From NCBI GenBank assembly GCA_021648755.1, contig JAKISG010000010.1:11546-75545 (forward strand): a stretch of 64,000 nucleotides of DNA. The letters are read 5' to 3'. The notes below the pieces were generated by a model. That model did not search any database. It was not told the origin of the DNA and worked only from the letters and a program-made list of their open reading frames with translations. The DNA is from Flavobacteriaceae bacterium (lineage in GTDB: Bacteria > Bacteroidota > Bacteroidia > Flavobacteriales > Flavobacteriaceae). A program made the translations under genes and the position numbers. Positions 9,860-18,207 of this stretch are shown here, in pieces. Positions within the stretch are counted from its first letter, which is position 1; the number at the start of each line of letters is the position of its first letter.

Positions 9860-10429
9860 ATGATAAAGAAAGTTTTATTAATTTTAGTTCTATTTTTAAG
9901 TATTTCTATAAGTGCTCAAACCTATTTTGGTTTTAAAGTAGGTGCAAATTTCGCAAATTTTTCAGGTGATGTAGAGAACAATGGTATTAAACCGTCTTTT
10001 CATGTTGGTGGTGTTGTTGAAGTGCAGATAAACGATTTCTTTTCTGTACAGCCAGAAGTATTGTTTTCAATGCAAGGTTATCAAGATAAAGATGATGCAT
10101 TATTAAAATACAATTACCATTATGTAAATGTACCAATTATGGTTAAATATTTTGTAAATGAAAATTTTAGTATTGATGCTGGACCACAAGTAGGGATGCT
10201 TTTAGCTGCAAAAATTAGTACTGGTACTGAAGAGTTAACCGATGTAAAAGACTTATCAAATACGTTTGATTATGGTGTTAATCTAGGCGGAAGTTATGAA
10301 ATGGATAACGGTATGAATATTAATATTAGGTATAATTACGGTTTAGCAAATGTATTTGACAATGAAAGTAATGACTTAAAAGCAAATAATACGGTTATTC
10401 AAGTTTCTTTAGGCTATAAATTTTATTAA
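9860..10429 (+). CDS. porin-family outer-membrane beta-barrel protein (PorT/OmpW-like fold)
   Basis: 189 residues starting at MIKKVLLILVLFLSISISAQ, a signal peptide with the usual Flavobacteria SAQ cleavage site. The mature part is a small eight-strand-type barrel: FGFKVGANFANFSGDV, SFHVGGVVEVQINDFFSVQPEVLFSM, VNVPIMVKYFVNENFSIDAGPQVGML and a final strand QVSLGYKFY. This resembles the outer-membrane beta-barrel domain family abundant in Bacteroidota, whose precise functions are mostly unknown. A longer frame starts at GTG 9830, but that codon sits on the promoter element. Confidence 0.85.
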   Translation: MIKKVLLILVLFLSISISAQTYFGFKVGANFANFSGDVENNGIKPSFHVGGVVEVQINDFFSVQPEVLFSMQGYQDKDDALLKYNYHYVNVPIMVKYFVNENFSIDAGPQVGMLLAAKISTGTEELTDVKDLSNTFDYGVNLGGSYEMDNGMNINIRYNYGLANVFDNESNDLKANNTVIQVSLGYKFY

Positions 10430-10536
10430 AATTTTATAAGTAAAATACGTTAAGTGTTTATGACAAATGAGTGCGCAAACATTTAGTAACTTGCTTATGA
10501 TACTAGTTCTATAAGTAATTTACCTAACAATGCTTA

Positions 10537-10574
10537 TGATTAGTATTGGCTATCGTTTTAGCTAATACTAATTA
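10537..10574. repeat. long intergenic hairpin
   Basis: ATTAGTATTGGCTA (10539-10552) pairs with TAGCTAATACTAAT (10559-10572) around a 6-base loop; one G-T wobble is internal, and the stem extends to 16 pairs with a second wobble. There is no T run, so it is not a classical terminator. Just upstream the decamer TGCTTATGAT occurs twice (10493-10502 and 10531-10540), the second copy abutting the stem. It lies between the porin-like gene and aroQ. Confidence 0.6.
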
Positions 10575-10642
10575 GTGATGTAGTATAAAAAAGACTTAAA
10601 ATTTTTCATTTTTTGATGCTTAATATTTCGTAACTTTACCAA

Positions 10643-11080
10643 ATGAAACTAGCAATAATAAACGGTCCAAATTTAAATTTACTAGGGAAAAGAGAAACAT
10701 CTATTTATGGAAATACTAGTTTTGAAAAATATTTTAAGCAACTTCAAAAAGAGTACCCTAAAATTGAAATTGTATATTTTCAAAGTAATATAGAAGGCGA
10801 AATTATGAATAAATTACATCAAGTTGGTTTTGATTATGATGGCATTATTTTAAATGCAGCTGCGTATACACATACCTCTATAGGTATTGGAGATGCGATT
10901 AAAGCAATTACAACAGCAGTAATAGAAGTACATATTTCTAATGTAAGGTGTCGTGAAAAATTTCGTCATAAATCTTTTATAACACCACATTGTAAAGGCT
11001 TAATTATGGGGTTTGGTCTAGTAAGTTATAAATTAGCAATTGAAGCGTTTACGAAAGAAACACTAAAATTTAATCTATAA
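10643..11080 (+). CDS. aroQ: 3-dehydroquinate dehydratase, type II
   Basis: Third step of the shikimate pathway: trans-dehydration of 3-dehydroquinate to 3-dehydroshikimate. Type II hallmarks are present: IINGPNLNLLGKRETSIYG at the N-terminus with the catalytic Arg and Tyr, FQSNIEGEIMNKLH, ILNAAAYTHTSIGIGDAI and EVHISNV. The length of 145 residues is standard for this dodecameric class. The ATG of idi follows two bases after its stop, so the genes are probably one transcript. Confidence 0.96.
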   Translation: MKLAIINGPNLNLLGKRETSIYGNTSFEKYFKQLQKEYPKIEIVYFQSNIEGEIMNKLHQVGFDYDGIILNAAAYTHTSIGIGDAIKAITTAVIEVHISNVRCREKFRHKSFITPHCKGLIMGFGLVSYKLAIEAFTKETLKFNL

Positions 11081-11081
11081 A

Positions 11082-11624
11082 ATGTGTTTAGAAGAAGAAC
11101 AAGTAATATTAGTAAATAGAAACGATAAACAGATTGGCTTAATGTCAAAAATGGAAGCGCATGAAAAAGCAATTTTACATCGTGCATTTTCGGTATTTAT
11201 ATTTAATGATAAAAAGGAATTACTTTTACAGCAAAGGGCAAGTCACAAATATCATTCGCCAAATAAATGGACAAATACATGTTGTAGTCATCAAAGAGAG
11301 GGAGAGACCAATATCCAAGCAGGAAAAAGACGTTTGCAAGAAGAGATGGGGTTTTATTGTGAACTAAAAGAAGTTTTTAGTTTTATATATAAGGCGCCCT
11401 TTGATAACGGGCTAACTGAGCACGAATTAGATCATGTAATGATTGGTTCCTACAATGAAAATCCAATAATTAATATAGAAGAAGTAAAAGGTTTTTGTTG
11501 GCTTTCTATTGCAGGTGTTAAAGAAGATATAGCTAATAACCCAGATAAATATACGATTTGGTTTAAAATAATTCTTGATGCGTATCTTTATCAAATAAAA
11601 AAAACTAAAAAATTAAATGTTTAA
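11082..11624 (+). CDS. idi: isopentenyl-diphosphate delta-isomerase, type I
   Basis: Interconverts IPP and DMAPP for isoprenoid synthesis (quinones, carotenoids, the MiaA substrate). This Nudix-fold type I enzyme shows LLQQRASHKYHSPNKWTNTCCSHQREGE, containing the metal-binding His residues and the catalytic Cys of TNTCCSH; the Nudix-like helix AGKRRLQEEMGF; and the second active-site region EHELDHVMIGSY. The 180-residue length is normal. It is packed between aroQ and the QueD-like gene on the plus strand. Confidence 0.95.
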   Translation: MCLEEEQVILVNRNDKQIGLMSKMEAHEKAILHRAFSVFIFNDKKELLLQQRASHKYHSPNKWTNTCCSHQREGETNIQAGKRRLQEEMGFYCELKEVFSFIYKAPFDNGLTEHELDHVMIGSYNENPIINIEEVKGFCWLSIAGVKEDIANNPDKYTIWFKIILDAYLYQIKKTKKLNV

Positions 11625-11638
11625 ACAAGAAAAGATAA

Positions 11639-12052
11639 ATGCCAAAAGTAACAACACATAGAAAAGCACACTTCAACGCAGCACATAGATTATATAACAA
11701 CAAATGGACAGATGCTAAAAACGTAGCAGTATTTGGCAAATGTGCAAACCCTAATTACCATGGTCATAATTACGATTTAATAGTTTCGGTTACAGGCGAA
11801 ATTAATGCAGAAACAGGTTTTGTTATAGATATAAAAATTTTAAAAGAATTAATTAAAATTGAAATTGAAGATTATTTTGATCATAAAAATTTAAATAAAG
11901 AGATCCCTGAATTTAAAACATTAAACCCAACTGCTGAAAATATTTCTATAGTAATTTGGAATAAATTACGATTAAAAATGAATACTAAACTAGATTTAAA
12001 AATTACTTTGTATGAAACTGCTCGTAATTTTGTAACTTACTCAGGAAAATAA
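11639..12052 (+). CDS. 6-carboxytetrahydropterin synthase / PTPS family protein (QueD-like)
   Basis: 137-residue T-fold enzyme acting on 7,8-dihydroneopterin triphosphate. The zinc ligands are visible as His in HFNAAHRLYN and the pair in NYHGHNYDLIV; the catalytic Cys is in FGKCANPNYHGH; the conserved Glu near the end is in TLYETARNFV. QueD works in queuosine synthesis, while close relatives make 6-pyruvoyl-tetrahydropterin; the sequence alone does not settle which. It follows idi by 14 bases. Confidence 0.85.
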   Translation: MPKVTTHRKAHFNAAHRLYNNKWTDAKNVAVFGKCANPNYHGHNYDLIVSVTGEINAETGFVIDIKILKELIKIEIEDYFDHKNLNKEIPEFKTLNPTAENISIVIWNKLRLKMNTKLDLKITLYETARNFVTYSGK

Positions 12053-12093
12053 CTTACTGATATTAAATATATAATGTAAAATAACTAAAAAAT

Positions 12094-12630
12094 ATGCAAA
12101 AAACACTATTTAATTTATTACTTTTTCTATTGTTAATAATAGCTACAGTTAATATAAATGCACAAAAAACAAAATTAAAAGTTGGCAATAAAATACCAGA
12201 CTTTACATTACTCAACCAATATGGTGATGAATTTAACTCTAAAGATTATTACGGAAAACAATCTCTTGTAATCTTTTTTTACCCCAAAGATAACGCACCA
12301 ATCTGTACTTTACAAGTTATTTCATTTAGAGATAGTTATTCAGAGTTTAGAGAATTGAATGCAAAAGTTGTTGGTATAAACCCAGAATACCTAATGAATC
12401 ACACTGAATTTTCAAAAGCTAATAACTTACAGTATCCGATTCTAGCAGATAAAAATAACACAGTGCAAAAACTATTTGGTGTACCATGGTTTTCTGTATC
12501 AAAAAGACCCAAAAGATATACTTTTATAGTTAATAAATACGGAGTTATTAAACACGTATATTATAATAAAAAAGATGCTGAAAGTCATGTTACAGAAGCC
12601 TTAAAGGCGCTACATAAATGCTGTTCTTAA
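12094..12630 (+). CDS. exported peroxiredoxin (BCP/PrxQ-like)
   Basis: Thiol peroxidase with an N-terminal signal peptide (MQKTLFNLLLFLLLIIATVNINAQ), so probably periplasmic. The mature domain follows the AhpC/TSA fold: KIPDFTLLNQYGDEFNSKDY, then VIFFYPKDNAPICTLQVISFRD with the peroxidatic Cys in the slot normally read as TPGCT. The usual Thr-Pro-Gly before the Cys is replaced by Ala-Pro-Ile. No BCP-type resolving Cys is seen five residues later, but a Cys pair occurs at the extreme C-terminus (KCCS) and could act in resolution. Substrate unknown. Confidence 0.82.
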   Translation: MQKTLFNLLLFLLLIIATVNINAQKTKLKVGNKIPDFTLLNQYGDEFNSKDYYGKQSLVIFFYPKDNAPICTLQVISFRDSYSEFRELNAKVVGINPEYLMNHTEFSKANNLQYPILADKNNTVQKLFGVPWFSVSKRPKRYTFIVNKYGVIKHVYYNKKDAESHVTEALKALHKCCS

Positions 12631-12832
12631 GTAAGTAAGCTAATTCTCTTCGAACACCTCTGTCAGAATTAAAAATAAAATTAGTCTTAATCTTTCTGTT
12701 CTTAGATGCTAATTACCCAAGTTTTTAAAATAGTATTTTTAGTAGTTATATCTTGACTAATGTGTAATTATTTTGTTTGAACGAATTGTAACTAAAGGTA
12801 TGCAAACCTAAAAGTCAATATTCAGAAACGTT

Positions 12833-14152
12833 TTATCCAAAAATTAAATGGTAAATATCGCTACCAAATACGAGAACCATTAAACTCATAATAATTACAA
12901 AACCAATAACTTGAGCAATTTCCATAACCCTTTCGGTTGCTGGTCTTCCTGAAATCATTTCGTAAAGTAAGAATATAATATGACCGCCATCTAAAGCAGG
13001 AATAGGTAAGAGATTTAAAAACGCTAGCCAAACAGAAAACATAGCAGTAAATTTCCAAATAAATAACCAATCCCATGATTGAGGCATCATAGAAACGATA
13101 CCTATTGGACCTTTTACATGTTTATACCCTTTCGTTTTTTTATTAAAAATTAACTTAAATTGTCTTACTTGTTTTATCAAAATAGCCACTGTTTGAGACA
13201 AGCCCTTAGGAATTGATTGTGCAAATGAATATTCATCCGTAGTAATAAAGCTTTTATAGGTAGCCAAATCACGCACTATTCCTATTCTAGAACTATCAGG
13301 CACAAAAACATTTAAATTAATAATTTGGTTATTTCTATTTATAGTTAGATGCAAACTATCATTTTTAGTTTTTTGAATACTTGCAACTAAATCATCCCAA
13401 TATTTTACAGGCTTACTATTAACCATCGTTATTAAATCTCCTTTTTGAATATTTGCAATACTTGCTTGTGAATTTGGAGTTACCGATTCAATAACAGGAG
13501 GAAAAGCAGGAGCAATAAAATTTTTACCTTGACTTTCTAAAACTAATTTTTTAACCTCATCTTTTAATTCAAAAGAAACATTTTTACCATTTCTAAGAAC
13601 AGTCATTTTATCACCTAACAAAATGTCAAAAGGTAAATGGTCAAACTTTTTTATTTTTTTACCATCAACCGAAATAATCTTATCTCCTTTTTTAAGACCT
13701 AATTTTTCACCAATTTCATCTACATAAATACCATATTTAAGTTTACTGTTATCTATATAAGTGTCGCCTTTTGTTACTAATAATGCACTATAAATAAACC
13801 AAGCTAAAAAGAAATTTACAGTAACACCACCAATCATAATAATAAAGCGCTGCCATGCAGGTTTTGAACGAAACTCCCATGGTTTTGGCGGTAATTTTAG
13901 TTGCTCCTTATCCATGCTTTCATCAATCATGCCTGCTATTTTTACATAACCACCAAAAGGAATCCAGCCAATGCCATAAACAGTATCGCCAATTTTCTTT
14001 TTAAATAAAGAAAACTTATAATCAAAAAATAAATAAAATTTTTCAACTTTAGTTTTAAATAATTTTGCAGGTATAAAGTGTCCTAATTCATGAAGAATTA
14101 CTAAGATTGATATAATTAGTACGAATTGCGTAATTTGGATAAATACAGTCAT
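12833..14152 (-). CDS. rseP: site-2 zinc metalloprotease RseP
   Basis: Intramembrane protease that cleaves anti-sigma factors and remnant signal peptides. The first membrane helix carries HELGHF (zinc ligands and catalytic Glu). Two PDZ domains follow (about residues 120-290). The C-terminal helix has NLLPIPALDGGH with the third ligand Asp, the S2P hallmark. The start chosen is ATG at 14152 (MTVFIQITQFV); the longer frame from 14221 lies upstream of a good promoter element at 14179-14186, so it is rejected. The length of 439 residues is normal. It converges with the exported peroxiredoxin gene. Confidence 0.93.
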   Translation of the reverse strand: MTVFIQITQFVLIISILVILHELGHFIPAKLFKTKVEKFYLFFDYKFSLFKKKIGDTVYGIGWIPFGGYVKIAGMIDESMDKEQLKLPPKPWEFRSKPAWQRFIIMIGGVTVNFFLAWFIYSALLVTKGDTYIDNSKLKYGIYVDEIGEKLGLKKGDKIISVDGKKIKKFDHLPFDILLGDKMTVLRNGKNVSFELKDEVKKLVLESQGKNFIAPAFPPVIESVTPNSQASIANIQKGDLITMVNSKPVKYWDDLVASIQKTKNDSLHLTINRNNQIINLNVFVPDSSRIGIVRDLATYKSFITTDEYSFAQSIPKGLSQTVAILIKQVRQFKLIFNKKTKGYKHVKGPIGIVSMMPQSWDWLFIWKFTAMFSVWLAFLNLLPIPALDGGHIIFLLYEMISGRPATERVMEIAQVIGFVIIMSLMVLVFGSDIYHLIFG

Positions 14153-14178
14153 TGTAGTAAAATTAATATAAAAACGCA

Positions 14179-14186
14179 CAAAAGTA
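14179..14186 (-). promoter_or_regulatory. -7 promoter element of rseP
   Basis: TACTTTTG on the minus strand matches TAnnTTTG and lies 27 bases before the ATG at 14152. It fixes that ATG as the translation start. Confidence 0.6.
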
Positions 14187-14333
14187 AAACTTTTAGTTAG
14201 GTAAAAAAAATTCAAACGCACTTTATAAAGGACAAGACAAATAAAAGAGATATAAAAAACATATTATTATGAAAAAATTTGATATATTTTTTTTTAATGC
14301 GTTTACTCTAGTTTTTATATTATAATTATATAT

Positions 14334-14341
14334 TATATTCG
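14334..14341 (+). promoter_or_regulatory. -7 promoter element of serS
   Basis: TATATTCG, a TTCG variant of TAnnTTTG, placed 20 bases upstream of the serS ATG. No clear -33 element was found. Confidence 0.45.
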
Positions 14342-14361
14342 CACATTAAATTACAAGTCTA

Positions 14362-15636
14362 ATGTTACAAGTATCATTTATAAAAGAAAACAAAGAAGCT
14401 GTTTTAAAAGGATTAGCAGTTCGCAACTTTACAAATGCAGCAAAAATTATTGATACAGTAATCACAATCGATGAAAATCGTAAGAATACTCAAACTGAAT
14501 TAGATAAGATTTTAGCAGAAGCAAATAAGATTGCAAAAGAAATTGGAAATTTATTTAAAAACGGCGAAGTAGAAAAAGCAAATACACATAAAAAGAGATC
14601 AGGTGAATTAAAAATTATTTCAATCAAATTAAAAGAAAAATTAACCATTGTAAACACGAATTTAAACGAATTACTATATCAAATTCCAAATATTCCAAAT
14701 ATTTTAGTGCCTAAAGGAAATAGTGAAAAAGATAATGAAATTACTTTTCAAGAAGGCGAAATCCCAAAATTATACGATGGTGCGTTACCACATTGGGAAC
14801 TGGCAAAAAAACACGACATTATTGATTTTGAATTAGGTACTAAGATTACAGGAGCAGGTTTTCCTGTTTATAAAGGTAAAGGTGCAAAATTACAACGTGC
14901 ATTAATCAATTATTTTTTAGATAAAAATACTAGTGCAGGCTATGATGAAGTACAAGTACCACATTTAGTTAATGAAACATCTGCTTTTGGTACAGGACAG
15001 TTACCAGATAAAGAAGGACAAATGTATCACGATGTAAAAGATAATTTGTATTTGATACCAACAGCCGAAGTGCCGATTACCAATATTTTTAGAGACGTAC
15101 TATTGAAAGAAGAAGATTTTCCGATTTGTAAAACAGGGTACACACCTTGTTTTAGAAGAGAAGCAGGTTCTTACGGTGCACATGTTCGAGGTTTAAATAG
15201 ATTACATCAATTTGACAAAGTAGAAATTGTACGTATCGAACACCCAGATAAATCGTATAAAGCTTTAGATGGTATGGTAGATCATATCGTAGAAATTCTA
15301 CGTGAATTAAAACTGCCATTTCGTATTTTAAGATTATGTGGAGGTGATATAGGATTTACTTCGGCGCTTACTTATGATTTTGAAGTATTTTCCACAGCAC
15401 AAAATAGATGGTTAGAAATAAGTTCCGTTTCAAATTTTGAAAACTTTCAGGCAAACCGATTAAAATTACGTTATAAAGATACTAATGGTAAAAAAAAATT
15501 AGCACATACCCTTAACGGAAGCTCTTTAGCGTTGCCAAGAGTCCTAGCAAGTATTTTAGAAAACTATCAAACACCAAACGGAATTAAAATACCTAGAGTT
15601 CTAGTAAAATATACAGGTTTTGAAATAATTGATTAA
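14362..15636 (+). CDS. serS: seryl-tRNA synthetase
   Basis: Class II aminoacyl-tRNA synthetase charging tRNA-Ser (and tRNA-Sec where present). The N-terminal antiparallel coiled coil (about residues 30-100) binds the tRNA long variable arm. Motif 2 is seen as CFRREAGSYGAHVRGLNRLHQFDKVE and motif 3 as LNGSSLALPRVLASILENYQ. The serine-binding TAEVPITN is also present. The 424-residue length is standard. A TATATTCG element at 14334-14341 lies 20 bases before the ATG and is a probable -7 box. Confidence 0.97.
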   Translation: MLQVSFIKENKEAVLKGLAVRNFTNAAKIIDTVITIDENRKNTQTELDKILAEANKIAKEIGNLFKNGEVEKANTHKKRSGELKIISIKLKEKLTIVNTNLNELLYQIPNIPNILVPKGNSEKDNEITFQEGEIPKLYDGALPHWELAKKHDIIDFELGTKITGAGFPVYKGKGAKLQRALINYFLDKNTSAGYDEVQVPHLVNETSAFGTGQLPDKEGQMYHDVKDNLYLIPTAEVPITNIFRDVLLKEEDFPICKTGYTPCFRREAGSYGAHVRGLNRLHQFDKVEIVRIEHPDKSYKALDGMVDHIVEILRELKLPFRILRLCGGDIGFTSALTYDFEVFSTAQNRWLEISSVSNFENFQANRLKLRYKDTNGKKKLAHTLNGSSLALPRVLASILENYQTPNGIKIPRVLVKYTGFEIID

Positions 15637-15641
15637 TTCTT

Positions 15642-15782
15642 TTAATTTGCAACAACCACAGTCATCAATTTTTTATATTGACTCACTTCTTTTAAAGCAC
15701 TTACATAAGCCGTAATTTGACCAGTAACCATAAAATTGATCGCTTTGTTTTTTGCAGTTTCGTATAAAATTTTAAAATCCAT
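15642..15782 (-). CDS. 46-residue small protein, unknown function
   Basis: A short frame on the minus strand between serS and the TPR gene: begins MDFKILYETAKNKAINFMV, continues TGQITAYVSALKEVS, ends QYKKLMTVVVAN. The sequence has a normal amino acid balance and an amphipathic helical look, unlike the Phe/Ile/Asn-rich translations of random A/T-rich DNA. The stop lies six bases beyond the serS stop, tail-to-tail. Its composition suggests a real conserved small protein of Flavobacteriia, but I cannot name a family. An A-rich leader precedes the ATG. Confidence 0.6.
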   Translation of the reverse strand: MDFKILYETAKNKAINFMVTGQITAYVSALKEVSQYKKLMTVVVAN

Positions 15783-15992
15783 AATTTTTTAAGTTTAATT
15801 TAAATTGATTATCTACTTATAAAACAAATTACATGCCAAAATGTTACCTATCTTAAACCCTTTTAGATTTAAGGTATTAAAAGTATTTTCTTTAAATTTA
15901 TATTTCATTAACATTTGTTTGCTTATTTTTGAAGTGTAAACATAATAAACTCGGAATAGTTTTTGATTAAAAACCCTAATAGTATAATAACA
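15783..15992. other. intergenic region before the TPR gene
   Basis: Together with the small minus-strand gene this fills the 350-base gap between serS and the TPR gene. It contains only A/T-rich sequence and presumably the divergent promoters. A TTG-initiated extension of the TPR frame from 15963 lies here but is rejected because the signal peptide begins at 15993. Confidence 0.5.
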
Positions 15993-17780
15993 ATGCAAAA
16001 AATACTTCTAGTACTTTTCGTTCTTACAATTACTTTTGTACATTCACAAAATGTACAACTAGCCAATGATTACTTTAGAAAAGGAGAGTATGATAAATCA
16101 GCAATGATTTATAAAAAATTATATAAAAAAAACACAAATAATAGAACTTACTTTAAACGATTATTAACATGTTACCAAGAAAAAGAAAACTTTGAAAAAG
16201 CAAAAGAATTAATAGAAAAGCAAAAAATAAATTTTCCTAAACAATATTATCTCCATGTAGAATTAGGTTATAATTACCAATTACAAAATAAAAATACAGA
16301 AGCAATACTGTTATATCAAAAAGCAATAGGCAAAGTAAAAGAATACCCAAACTCAGCAAACTTAACAGGTAGGTCTTTTCGTGAAAATCACCTACTAGAT
16401 TATGCATTACAAGCCTATGAAATTGCAATGAAAAAAAGTCCAAAGTCTAGATTTGGTATTTATATAGCATCAATTTATGGTGAAAAAACAGAAATTGATA
16501 AAATGTTTAATACGTATTTAGACATGGTAAATAACGATCCAAATTATTACGCTTCGATACAACGTTATATAGCAAAATTTATAACAGATGATAGCGAAAA
16601 CGAAAATAATAAAATTTTCAAAAAATTAGTATTAAACCGTCTACAAGACAACCCTTTAGATGCTTGGAATAATTTATTGAGTTGGTTATATATGCAACAA
16701 AAAGACTATACTAAATCATTAGTACAAGAAAAAGCAATTTTTAAACGTTCCTCAAGCAGTTTAAAAAAAATATTTGATTTAGCAACGATAACTTTAGCAG
16801 CAAAAGATTATGATACAGCAACAAAAGCATACACATTTATTTTAGAGAATACAGATAGTCAAATTGAAATTATAAGAGCAAAACAAAATTTATTACGTAT
16901 TGAAGTTGAAACTGTAAAAACGCAAGAAAAATTAAATAAGATAAAAACTAAATTTAACACTTTGTTTATAGAATATGGTAAAGGTAGTAGTACCCTAAAT
17001 TTACAAATTGCTTATGCAGATTTTTTAACCTTTAAATTAGATAAACCTAATGAAGCGATTATAGTATTAAAAGAAGTATCAAAAGTTGCAGTTTCAAAAT
17101 ATATAAAAGGTAATATTAAAATAAAACTGGCAGATATTTTAGTTTATACAGATAAATTTAATCAAGCATTGATAACATACACACAAGTACAAAGTGATTT
17201 AAAAGGGAGCGAAGTTGCTCAAATAGCAAGACTAAAAATAGCGAAAACATCATATTATAAAGGCGATTTTGATTGGGCAAGAATACAATTAAAAGTATTA
17301 AAATCGGCTACTTCAAAGTTAATTTCTAATGACGCATTAAAATTAAATTTATTAATAGGAGATAACATTGCAGAGGACACTATTAGAATAGCCTTAAAAA
17401 AATATGCAAAGGCAGACCTATTATCCTTTCAAAATAAAAACAAACAAGCAATAGATACCTTATCTATTTTATTAAAAGAATTTAAAGGGCATGCCATAGA
17501 AGATGAAGCACTATTAAAGCAAGCAGAATTATATAAAAAAACAAATCAATATGCCTTTGCAGAAAATAATTATCAGAAAATAATTACACTAAAAAAAGAC
17601 GGTATTTTAGTAGATGATGCTTTATATAGTTTAGGAAATTTGTATAAAAACGAATTAAATGATACAGAAAAAGCAAAAGAAATGTACCAAAAAATAATAT
17701 TTGATTTTGTAAGTAGTATTTATTTAGTAGATGCAAGAAAAAAATTTAGAGAATTACGTGGAGATAAAAGTATAGAATAA
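15993..17780 (+). CDS. exported tetratricopeptide-repeat protein
   Basis: 595 residues starting at MQKILLVLFVLTITFVHSQ, a signal peptide. The remainder is almost entirely helical TPR-like repeats: VQLANDYFRKGEYDKSAMIYKKL, ILLYQKAIGK, DYALQAYEIAMKKSPKS, ALLKQAELYKKTNQYAFAENNYQKI and DDALYSLGNLYKNELNDTEKAKEMYQKI, the last three resembling Sel1/BamD-type periplasmic scaffolds. It probably mediates protein contacts in the periplasm; no enzyme domain is visible. It is followed after 18 bases by a DUF4286 gene. This order next to rsmA is common in Flavobacteriaceae. Confidence 0.85.
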   Translation: MQKILLVLFVLTITFVHSQNVQLANDYFRKGEYDKSAMIYKKLYKKNTNNRTYFKRLLTCYQEKENFEKAKELIEKQKINFPKQYYLHVELGYNYQLQNKNTEAILLYQKAIGKVKEYPNSANLTGRSFRENHLLDYALQAYEIAMKKSPKSRFGIYIASIYGEKTEIDKMFNTYLDMVNNDPNYYASIQRYIAKFITDDSENENNKIFKKLVLNRLQDNPLDAWNNLLSWLYMQQKDYTKSLVQEKAIFKRSSSSLKKIFDLATITLAAKDYDTATKAYTFILENTDSQIEIIRAKQNLLRIEVETVKTQEKLNKIKTKFNTLFIEYGKGSSTLNLQIAYADFLTFKLDKPNEAIIVLKEVSKVAVSKYIKGNIKIKLADILVYTDKFNQALITYTQVQSDLKGSEVAQIARLKIAKTSYYKGDFDWARIQLKVLKSATSKLISNDALKLNLLIGDNIAEDTIRIALKKYAKADLLSFQNKNKQAIDTLSILLKEFKGHAIEDEALLKQAELYKKTNQYAFAENNYQKIITLKKDGILVDDALYSLGNLYKNELNDTEKAKEMYQKIIFDFVSSIYLVDARKKFRELRGDKSIE

Positions 17781-17798
17781 TTTTAAAAATAAAGACTA

Positions 17799-18122
17799 AT
17801 GTACATATATAATGTTACCATAAATATAGAAGAAGCAGTTCATGATAAATGGTTAAAATGGATGCAAGAAAAACACATACCAGAAATGCTAAATTTGGGT
17901 AAGTTTCACAAGGCATTAATGACTAGGGTAATTGAAGAAAGAAAGGAAGGAATTACATATTCTATTCAATACACAACCGACAGTAAAGAAACTTTAGAAA
18001 AATATTATAACAAAGAAGCAAAAAAAATGAGACAAAAAAGTATTCAATTATTTGCTGGTAAATTTGTCGCTTTTAGAACAGAATTAGAAGTTATTTTTGA
18101 AAGTATAAATTTTAAGAATTAA
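17799..18122 (+). CDS. DUF4286-family protein
   Basis: 107 residues, no signal peptide. It matches the small ferredoxin-like-fold DUF4286 family by its start MYIYNVTINIEEAVHDKWLKWM and the HIPEMLNLGKFHKALMTRV segment. Members are usually encoded beside rsmA in Bacteroidota, as here. Function unknown; the fold is similar to dimeric alpha/beta-barrel monooxygenases, so a catalytic or binding role for a small molecule is conceivable. Confidence 0.82.
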   Translation: MYIYNVTINIEEAVHDKWLKWMQEKHIPEMLNLGKFHKALMTRVIEERKEGITYSIQYTTDSKETLEKYYNKEAKKMRQKSIQLFAGKFVAFRTELEVIFESINFKN

Positions 18123-18162
18123 ATAAGTAGATTTTCAGGTATTTTTAAATATTTAATTTAAT

Positions 18163-18207
18163 CTTTGTGAAAACTTTATGACATTAAGAAACTATAAAAC
18201 TTTGTGA
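18163..18207 (+). repeat. CTTTRTGA octamer cluster upstream of rsmA
   Basis: CTTTGTGA (18163), CTTTATGA (18174) and CTTTGTGA (18200) occur within 45 bases. The GTG start proposed for rsmA lies inside the third copy. The same octamer set recurs upstream of moaC (30847-30875). Confidence 0.6.
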
